Shown piece after piece: positions 40,600 to 48,820 of a DNA stretch of 48,820 nt; within the stretch, counting starts at the first letter, position 1; each line of letters opens with the position of its first letter. Location of the stretch: positions 1 to 48,820 of the forward strand of contig NW_025955259.1 of NCBI RefSeq assembly GCF_022376445.1, in the 5' to 3' direction. The notes under the pieces were generated by a model. The model worked only from the letters and a program-made list of their open reading frames with translations. It had not been told where the DNA came from and made no database searches. The stretch is from Fomitopsis serialis (Eukaryota; Basidiomycota; Agaricomycetes; Polyporales; Fomitopsidaceae). A program made the position numbers and the translations under genes.

Positions 40600-41260
40600 C
40601 ATGTCAATCTCCTTGATGTCTCTGCTGAGCCGTGGCTCGCCCCTATCCCTTCTCTGCGCCTTGTACATTGATCCATGTCTCATCGTCTGCAGCTTATACC
40701 CGCCGCCGACTCGTCTCGTCTCCGGGTCAGGCTCTGCAGCCTCTACCCGCCGTCTCATCTCTGCGCGCTTCACCCTACCAACGGCTCGCTTTCGCAACTT
40801 CACTTCCACCGCTTTCGCATCCGAGTCTGTACTACTACTAGCCGCCACTGTGCCCGAGTTGTCTCCGCAGGTTCAATCCTACCGGGCCACCGTTATCTCG
40901 TCTGTCACTCGCTGCTGTCGACCTCTTGTCTGCCCCTTTCGACTCGCGGCCGTCTCTTGGCGACCGAATTCATTTGCACTGCTTCTCGCTTCAACCTCTC
41001 TGGCTCGCTGCCATGTCATCTCGGCGACCGAACTCACTCAAGCTGCTTCTCGCCTCGACCACTGCTCCGCCTCGCTGTCTGTCTTTGACGTGTCCTCTGT
41101 TCTATAACTTCCGAGGCTGCCTGCCGCATTGTAAGTTCGGTGACGCCTCCTTGACTCGTGTTCATTCGACTCTATGCCTCGTCGCCAGTCTCAAAATTCT
41201 CGACATTCCCGTCGCCTTCCGCAATCACTGATCATGACGAACTGTAAAAGTACTACTGTA
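40600..41260. other. Pyrimidine-rich right inner region of the CACTA element
   Basis: C/T-rich sequence with CCGCCGTCTCATC, CTCGGCGACCGAACTCA and CTTCTCGCCTCGACC-type words. Open frames on the plus strand are Leu/Ser/Arg-rich and not protein-like. It mirrors the block at 32060-32930. Confidence 0.55.
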
Positions 41261-41588
41261 CGTCGCCATCTCACTGTATTGCTGTCAATGTCTAACTCAC
41301 CCATTGTCTTGTTCCCTATTCCGACATCGCCATGGCACCGCTGCCGTATACGTGTCATGCTGGTGTCATGCTGGTAGATCAAGTATCACAGCTACAGCAG
41401 TAGTTGTATGAGAATAAGAAGGCGTTCTGTACTGCTATTAATGCTACCCATAATCACTAACATCTGGTGTGAATTCCGCGTGAAATTCATCGCAGTTGCA
41501 CTATGCAAATGACTCGAAAACACGATGGAAAGCATGTAGATTTCACAGCAAAAAAGATCGCGTGCAACGAGAAATTTCAGACATCCAA

Positions 41589-41718
41589 ACGCTCATTTCG
41601 TGCAGTCAGACACTCATTTACAATAGACAAAATGTCACCTGGTGAGTGTACGAGAACACTCATTTCCAACACTCATTTTCAATGTTCGACACACTTGCAT
41701 TGGAAAAATGAGTGCTTA
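41589..41718. repeat. Right subterminal repeats AACACTCATTT
   Basis: Six copies or near copies near 41589-41600, 41609-41620, 41641-41650, 41656-41669, 41669-41682 and 41706-41718 (the last inverted), all within 190 bp of the right end. They match the motif clustered at the left end. Confidence 0.85.
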
Positions 41719-41746
41719 AGGCGCTGAAAATGAACGTCGACAGTCA

Positions 41747-41777
41747 CTGAATTTCATGCTTCCCCCTTCCCACAGTG
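41747..41777 (-). repeat. Right terminal inverted repeat of CACTA element
   Basis: Exact reverse complement of 31521-31551, ending ...CCCACAGTG. Confidence 0.97.
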
Positions 41778-41781
41778 TAGA
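41778..41781. repeat. Target site duplication TAGA, right copy
   Basis: TAGA directly after the right terminal inverted repeat, matching 31517-31520. Confidence 0.8.
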
Positions 41782-42886
41782 GGGCCCCTCGCTGGCGTCC
41801 CCGATAAGTACCGCGTACGTGAACAAACTTGCCAGTCGTTCAGATTCACGATAGGTACGCGACACAAATATTGGAGTCTTGTCACATGTTGGGTAGCCTC
41901 CCTGGGCAGAGTGGACAATTCCTTCCAGCCTCCGTGCGCTCGCTCGATGTATTCTTGTCTGAGACTTGAGACGATCTGGCACAGTGGCAGTCACTGAATC
42001 AGTGGGCGGTTTTCCGAGTCATGTGCACGTCATAATAGAGGCAAATAACGCGCTACGCGACGCGTTTGCGCAAGACAGAGTTCCGACTGCATGTTGACGC
42101 CTCCATCGGACCCCTCGGGAGACTCGAGCAACGTTGGTACTTTTGTCCATAGAAGTGTCAAGATCGCATGAGGTAGGTATCATCGAAATCCGCTATATAT
42201 CATTACCCTTATCTTCAAAGTTCAGGCACTAATCTCTCCCTCTGCCAAATCTTGCTATTCCTTTCTCAAAAGCACGACTCATCCTCTGCACTGCTTGGGT
42301 CCTGAATGCTCTCCGCACGCACGCGCGAACCGTACGCAGTTCCTCCCATATCGGTGTCCCGCCAAGCAGAGATAAGAGTAGGAGTTGAAAAGACTACAGT
42401 AAGTACTTCTATCCTTACGCCCCTTCTGCGGTCCTTCTCCGCGCTGGCGTTCTGCGCACACAGCTTTCATCAGCTGCAGCGTGCTCACCAACAAGTATTG
42501 GGCCATCACCGTTAAGTCCGGACCCGCAGCATGCCGCCCGTGAGCCGCCGGGACAGGTTGTTGCATCTGATCCTTGACATTGACGCCGCATTGTCGACGT
42601 CGTCCTCGCCAAGTCCCCGCCGGCAGTCGACGTCGTGGCCATGCCCCCACCGGCAATCCGTGGCCATGTCCCTAATGACACATGTACACCACTCATCGCA
42701 GTAGCCCGCTCCGGGTCGTACGTGCAATATCACAGGCGTGCCTGCGCACACGGCAAAGCTGTAGATGCGGCCATACGACAGTCGGATCAATGACTTAAAT
42801 CCTCAGTAAACAGCGGCGCCGATGCATTGCAATCTCTACACTGTCACTGACAGAGCAGCACTTCTTGGACAGCCAGGACATCGAGG
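41782..42886. other. Intergenic between CACTA element and CYP505
   Basis: 1.1 kb of host sequence that was contiguous with 31311-31516 before insertion. No protein-like frame. CGCTATATATCATTACC at about 42191-42207 is a TATA-like patch roughly 690 bp from the next ATG, too far to call as its core promoter unless the 5' UTR is long. Confidence 0.5.
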
Positions 42887-45800
42887 ATGACCACGCCGAT
42901 CCCTTGTCCGCCGTCCTTGCCCTTCCTCGGCCATGTCACTCAGATCGACAAAGAGGTGCCATTACGGTCCTTCATTCTTCTCTCGAAGCAGTATGGCGAG
43001 ATATATGAGCTCCTGCAGTTCTGTGAGTGTCTGCCACGTAGAGAATATGCGATGACGATTGGATCCGGACGCATACAGCCAGGTCTCTTCTCGTGGTCAG
43101 CACGTACGAACTCATGAATGATGTCTGCGACGACAAGCGGTTTGTCAAGAACCCTCAGGGTGGTGCTCTCACGCAAGTGAGGAATGGCGTCGGGGATGGC
43201 CTGTTCACCGTGAGTTGCCCTTCGTGATCTACTGTGTCGTGCTCTAACTCTTCAGCGACTGCGCTCTCGCTGCAGGCTCAGCCGGGTGAAGAGAACTGGG
43301 AGTTGGCTCGTAAGCTCAGCCTAAAGTGAAGTAAATGCGGGTCCTGACAACAGACGTGTCCTCAGATCGCCTCCTCATGCCTGCATTTGGCACGGGAGCC
43401 ATCCGAGGGATGTTCGACGACATGTACGATATCGCTATGCAGCTTATCCTGAAGTGGGAACGGTCAGTTTCCGCATCTAGTGACTCCACAGAGTCTCGGG
43501 GATACTCACCCAATGCTTGTAGGTTCGGTCCGAGCGTAGCACTCAACCCTGCCGAGGACTTCACCCGACTGACCTTCGATACCATCGCGTTGTGCTCGAT
43601 GTCTTATAGGTAAGCCAAGCTGAACGAACCGGTCTTCGATGGACAATCCTCGCTAACAGTCCTTTAGATTAAACTCATTCTACAGGGTTAGTGCTTGGCT
43701 ACTCAACTGAGTCTAGATTCGACGCTCATTGCCTGTACGCCGCCATCCAGGAATCGAACCCGCCGTTCGTCGAGTCGATGGTCGATTTCCTGATCGAGTC
43801 CGGCCAACGCGCCTTCCGGCCGTCGCTGGTGACGAACATGATGGGCTATAATGCAAAGTACGAGCAGGACATCAAGGTCATGGCAGACCTCGCCCACGAC
43901 AGTGCGTGTCTCATTCTGTTTCGTGTCGTGCCGGGTTGGGCCTGTGCTCGAGTTGGAGGTACTGATCTGTGTTGGGTGCAGTCATCGCGGACAGGAGGGC
44001 CAACCCGACGGACAAGAATGACTTGCTGAACCGAATGTTGTTGGGAAAAGACCCGAAGACAGGCAAGTCTCTGCCGGATGAAAACATTAAGAATAACGTG
44101 TGTCGTCTGAATCCCTCCACGGGTATATGCGCGTCATAACTCATCCTGACACCAGCTATTGACCTTTCTCATCGCCGGTACGCCTCTCTCTCCTTGCTCC
44201 GGCATGTAAGACTGACCCCGCTCTCCAGGGCATGAGACTACTTCATGTAAGTCTCCCGCATCCCAGTTATCCATGACACAGCATTGACGCGCAGGACATG
44301 CGCCGCCAGCAACGCTCTCCTTCCTGATGTACTTCATTCTCAAAAAGCCCGAGGTCATGCGTAAGCTGCGTGAAGAGATCGACGAAGTCCTAGGCGACGA
44401 GCCGCCGCAGATTGGGGACCTGACAAAGCTGCCGTACCTAACTGGTGCGTCTGGCCCTTCTCTCGTTTACACTCGGGGAACCAGAGATGTCACTGACTTG
44501 GTGTGGTGTCGATGGATCCAGCGTGCTTGAGGGAGGCCCTCCGCATGGGCCCCGCGGCGCCGATGCGCAGCGTCGAGGTGTGGGAGGACACGACGATCGG
44601 CGGGGGCAAGTACGCCGTGAAGAAGGGACAGACCGTCGCCATCTTGACCGCGCAAGCCCTGAGGGACCCCAAGGTCTGGGGCGAGGACGTGAGTCGCATT
44701 ATTCTCCCCGCAATTCATGTTGACGAGTTTTGTGCGCAGGCGGAGGTGTATAACCCAGAGCGGATGTTGGATGGAAAGTTCGAGGCGCTGCCTGTGAGTG
44801 ATCTATGCTTCATGGATAGTATTATGTACTGACCCTCCTTCTGTTGTGCTAGCCAAACGCCTGGCAGCCCTTCGGATTCGGCATGCGCGCCTGCATCGTA
44901 CGTTCCCTCCCTCCTTCTCCCCCATCCCTTCACTAACCTAATTATCACCCCACTCCTAGGGCCGCGCCTTCGCCCTGCAAGAAATGCAGCTCATCGCCGC
45001 GCTCATCTTCCAGCGGTTCGACGTGATGATGGACGACCCCTCGTACGAGCTCGTCCTTAAGCAGACGCTCACCATCAAGCCACGCGACTTCCGCATCCGC
45101 GTCGCGCCCCGCAAGGACAAGGGCCGCCCCGTCGCTCGCCCAACAGCAGCGTTCCTTCGAGGACATGTGGGTACGAAGGGTGCGGGTCCGGGACAGACGA
45201 CGGTGAATGGGGTTGCGAATGGAAGTGTGAGCGCGGGGGCGGAGGCGAGGCAACCGATGTATGTGCTGTATGGCTCGAATACGGGGACGAGCGAGACCTT
45301 TGCGCAGCGGGTCGTAAACGATGCTGCGGCGAGAGGTAAGTGTTTGGTGGCTAGATGTAGATGTATGCGTGTGTTCTGATAGGCGTGGGCTGGACAGGCT
45401 TCCACGCGAGCATGGGCACCCTCGACGCATTTGTGGCCAAGCTCCCGACGGACGGCCCCGTAGTGATCATCACCGCGTCTTTTGAAGGTGCGTTACCCCA
45501 GACTCTTCCCCACGCCCTGGTCCGTCTAACACTCAAGCATGATCAGGCGAGCCTGCCGACAACGCTGCGCACTTCGTCGACTGGCTCTCCAACCTGAAGG
45601 GCTCGGAACTCGCCAACGTGCGCTTCGCCGTCTTCGGGTGCGGGAACCGTGACTGGGTGCAGACATTCCAGCGTATCCCCATGCAGATCGACGCTCGGCT
45701 CGAGGAACGTGGCGCACAGAGGGTGATCGCGCGTGGGGTGGGTGATGCCAGCGCGGGCGACTTCTTCGAGACATTTGATGAGTGGGAGGCGGGCTTGTGG

Positions 45801-47395
45801 GAGGCGCTGTCAAAGGTGGGTTGGCGACATGTGATGTGGGCTGTATGCTGATTGCCCTGATGGGAATGTAGGAGTATGGCACGGCCGCGATGGGCGATGC
45901 GAAGGCAGGCTTGGTGGGTGGGCTAGAGGTGAAGACGGTGGGTGAGGGTACATACCGCGCGTCGGTGCTGCGCCAGCCGGATGCTGCGCTTGGCACGGTT
46001 GTGGAAAATACGCTGCTCACTCCCCCGGAGGCTCCGGCGAAGAGGCATATCGGTACGACGGTTCGCGTGCATGATTCCTTTCGTGCCTGACGAAATCTAT
46101 AGAGTTCCAGTTGCCCGAGGGCACGTCGTACAGAGCGGGTGACTATCTCGCCATGTGAGCCCACTCCGGTATCAGCTTCCAACAGTGCTCATGTATGCTT
46201 GCCAGTCTCCCTTCGAACCCACAGAGAGACGTGCACAGGGTGGTCGCTCGGTTCGGATTGTCGCCAGAGCAAGAGGTTCGATCTTCGTGTCTGCCATTTT
46301 GGTCTGTCTCACGTCTGCGTAGATCGTCCTGTCATCCAGTGGACCCACGCCGCTCCCGGTTGATCGGCCCGTCACCATTCAAACTCTATTGTCTGGGTAT
46401 GTTGAACTCTCGCAGCCTGCCACAACGCGGGACATCCGCATCCTCCAAGCAGCGGAGAACGCTCCCACCGAAGCGCTCCAAGCGCTCTCCGCCTCGTACA
46501 CAGAACAAGTTCTGAACGCGCGCCTCAGCGTGCTCGACATCCTCGAAGACCACCCCTCGATCAAGCTTCCCTTCCCGACCTACCTTCAACTTCTTCCCGC
46601 CATGCGCATCCGGCAATACTCCATCTCGTCTTCACCGCTCTGGAACCCGTCACACGTGACACTCACCGTGAGCGTCGTGGACGCGCCCTCGCGCGCAGGG
46701 CGGAAAGACGCGTTCCTCGGTGTCGCGTCGACGTTCCTCGCGGGGCTGCGACCGGGCGACCGCGTGCAGCTCGCGGTGCGCGCGAGCAGTGCGGCGTTTC
46801 ACCCGCCTGCGGACCCCGCCGTGCCAATGTTGCTCTTCGCAGCGGGCTCGGGGCTCGCACCTATGCGCGGGTTCTTGCAGGAGCGCGCGATGCAGAAGAA
46901 GGCGGGGCGGGAGGTGGCAAAGAGTTTGTTGTTCTTTGGATGTAGGAGGCCCGGGGAGGACTTGTTGTATGGGGAGACGGACCTGAGGGAGTGGCAGGAG
47001 TTGGGGATTCTGGACGTGAAACCGGCGTTTTCGAGGGCGGTGGAGCAGTCGGAGGGGTGCAAGTACGTGCAAGAGTGAGTTCCTAGTCCTGAGGCCTTGT
47101 GGGTGAACGTTGACAGGACTGATGTGGGTTTCAGTCGTGCGTGGCTCGACCGCGAGGAAGTCCGGGAGGCCTATAATGCCCAGGCCAAGGTCATTTCTCT
47201 GAGGTGAACTGCCATCGCCAAACTGACCAACCGTTTCGACAGTTGTACACCTGCGGCTCTCGCAAGGTCGCTCAGGGCATCAAAGAGGTCCTCACTAAGA
47301 TCATCAAGGAGGCAAAGGGGATCGACGACACGATGGCCGACGAGATGTTCCAGCATGCCATCAAGGGCAGGTACGCCACGGACATCTTCGAGTAG
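42887..47395 (+). CDS. CYP505-type P450/reductase fusion (P450foxy-like fatty-acid hydroxylase)
   Basis: Self-sufficient cytochrome P450 with a fused CPR, as in BM3 and P450foxy, usually sub-terminal fatty-acid hydroxylases. I place 23 exons, first 42887-43022, last 47243-47395. Every junction keeps phase and the sum is 3210 nt, 1069 aa, the normal family length. Haem domain (about 1-450): [20 protein letters not shown]-helix AGHETTS, ExxR in REALRMGP, haem loop [11 protein letters not shown] with the Cys ligand. A linker rich in Gly/Ala/Pro follows. FMN domain: [19 protein letters not shown] and [12 protein letters not shown] domain: [21 protein letters not shown] domain: [19 protein letters not shown] and the C-terminal YATDIFE. 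No TM anchor at the N-terminus (starts [15 protein letters not shown]), so cytosolic as in other CYP505s. Small exons of 18, 19 and 22 nt occur, two of them around the I-helix. Appears functional. Confidence 0.93.
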
Positions 47396-48820
47396 AAGCG
47401 ACGCCGCAGCGGGTTGCGCGTGCGCCCTTCGTGAAATAGCGTGAACGTTGTCAAGATGGGATATAGGGTCTGACAGGTGGTTGGTTTTCCGCATATGTCG
47501 GCGGATGTGGTGCTCTAATTATGGATGAAGATCTACGTAAGTAGTGGATGTCATACCCTAATTAAAGCTGCCTCACCACCTCAGGCGACCTATGAAATCA
47601 CTCGCCTCCGTCAACTTACATTGTCAATATCATCATGAACCCACTCCCGCGCATATGACTCTCATTCACTCGTGGAGCAGAATCAGGATCGCACTTCAGG
47701 CAGAACCGCTGAAACTCGGGAAAGTCGACCTTCTCATCTGTACGGCCCTCCGCCTCCCATTGTGCCCTGTTGCACGCCGGGTGCACTCGGGTGCACTGCT
47801 GGAGTATGCAATCCCCTCCCCCGCCCGCCACCGCTCCAGGACCCCGTCAGCAGGCTCCCCCGTGTCCCTCCGTCCGAGTCGAAGCGCGAGGGAGGGACGA
47901 ACCGATGCTGTGGCGCGGAGGAGCTGCGAGGGCATCGACTCAGTTGATGGGAGGGAAGCCGTGTCGAATTGCGAATTGAGATAAGTAAGTGTGCGCAACG
48001 GAATCTAAGTGTGGGAAGGAACGGGGCGTGTCGATGGGGATCTCGCCGGTGAGGCACATATCGTTTGAAAATGCCTCACGCAATGACCATTACTGGTAAC
48101 CTTGACCTACAGTTCCTTCGAGAGCATGAGACTGATTTGGGAGATGCCAGGGTTACGGGGGCGCCTTCGCCATCCATGCAAGCTTCGAGATAGGTGAGTA
48201 CCTCGCCGAGCTTTGGATATTGAACCTAACAGCTCAACACGTCGGCGAAAGTAGACTGGGGCACGTCGCGCGCGCACATCAACCGTACCTGAGTCGAAGG
48301 ATAACGGAATGTCTACCGCTGCATGGAGCAACTGGACCGAGGACGACGTCAGGGACAGTCTGCGCGCAGATCTGAGCGCACTAGAAGGTCGCCGGGGTGC
48401 CCCGACATACTCCGGATGCTGGGCCAGCTGAGCAAGCAGGGAGACTCGACCTCGCCAGACAGTGACGCGAACGCCTTGTGAGCACTCTATTCTGGTTAAG
48501 CTGGAGGCCAAGGGAGTGAAGAGGAGCGCAGTGACGAGACTCTGCGGTAGGGTCGATCAGCAGGCGCGCGGGCAATGAGTCGCGTGTCGGTGCACGTGAG
48601 TTCCCTAATTTCTGTTAGGCCAGACGCGACTCGACTTCGCGCAGACTGCTGGGCCGCGGCTCGACTGCTCTCGCTGCGTCCGCCGCCACCGACGCGCTAT
48701 CTTGCGAGCGAGGCGCGACTGCAACTGGATTGACGCGTCCAGAATGGTCTGCGCGATGCAGGCGGTACAAAAGCGGCCGTAAGGGGGGCAAATCATCCTC
48801 ATCAGGTAGTTCTACGCCTT
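47396..48820. other. Right-end region, no gene supported
   Basis: About 1.4 kb after the P450 stop. Minus-strand frames at 48107-48511 and 48605-48802 are Arg/Ser-rich and do not look like protein. No RNA gene or repeat recognised. It may contain the promoter of a gene beyond the window. Confidence 0.5.

Larger units (their letters stand above)
31521..41777. mobile_element. Complete CACTA/EnSpm-type DNA transposon, 10,257 bp
   Basis: The ends are perfect 31-bp inverted repeats starting CACTGTGGGAAGGGGGAAGC, flanked by TAGA on both sides. CACTG/CACTA termini, 2-4 bp target duplications, clustered subterminal repeats and a Tnp2-family transposase are the defining traits of the superfamily, and all are seen. 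Inside, left to right: subterminal repeats, a TATA box, a pyrimidine-rich block, SNF5-like host gene pieces (plus), Tnp2 (minus), a divergent accessory gene (plus), another pyrimidine-rich block, and subterminal repeats. Perfect ends suggest recent insertion. The transposase has one frameshift and the accessory gene is damaged, so this copy may be non-autonomous or the sequence may carry indels. Confidence 0.92.

Noticed and set aside
31521..41777. KDZ or hAT-type element
   Set aside because: No KDZ motifs and no 8-bp target duplication; the CACTG ends and Tnp2 domains fit CACTA/EnSpm better.
48107..48511. 134-codon minus-strand frame near the right end
   Set aside because: Arg/Ser-rich with no domain-like pattern and no supporting splice sites; likely chance.
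1..48820. CRISPR arrays, bacterial operons, ribosome binding sites
   Set aside because: The sequence is clearly eukaryotic (spliced fungal genes); none of these is expected or seen.

Overview
This window looks like a contig from an Agaricomycete, most likely a wood-decay polypore. Genes are split by very short introns (about 43 to 60 nt, mostly GT-AG, some GC-AG). Lineage-typical families are present: DUF6533 membrane proteins in tandem, F-box paralogues, a CYP505 P450-reductase fusion, and a fungal Tnp2/CACTA transposon. The lineage call is inference from gene content; no marker gene was compared.

Layout. Positions 1-6.3 kb are gene-poor: a broken coiled-coil ORF at the left edge, two small unknown genes in divergent orientation, relics (one an ABC transporter fragment) and an AT-rich minisatellite. 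From 6.3 to 13.6 kb there are three housekeeping genes: ERG6 (sterol C-24 methyltransferase, minus), an Rrm4-like RNA-binding protein with three RRMs and three MLLE-like domains (minus, one apparent frameshift), and RPN3 (proteasome lid subunit, plus), the last two head to head. From 14.2 to 21.3 kb two paralogous F-box genes, one frameshifted, flank a decayed tannase/feruloyl-esterase pseudogene. A 51-bp near-perfect palindrome lies about 170 bp upstream of the second F-box gene. From 22.0 to 31.3 kb there are four tandem DUF6533 seven-TM genes. Their reading frames only work with two separate 2-nt microexons, present at the same places in all four.

Positions 31,521-41,777 are a complete 10,257-bp CACTA/EnSpm-type DNA transposon: perfect 31-bp terminal inverted repeats, a TAGA target duplication and subterminal repeats. 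It carries a Tnp2 transposase with one frameshift, a degraded accessory gene, and pieces of what I read as a host SNF5/INI1 chromatin-remodelling gene (GATA-like zinc finger included). From 42.9 to 47.4 kb there is an intact 23-exon CYP505-type self-sufficient P450 of 1069 aa. The last 1.4 kb holds nothing I can call.

The most unusual features are the paired 2-nt microexons in the DUF6533 array, the CACTA element with captured SNF5 sequence, the long palindrome, and the Rrm4 orthologue. Several otherwise good ORFs are interrupted by one-base shifts. Some of these may be assembly indels rather than real mutations.
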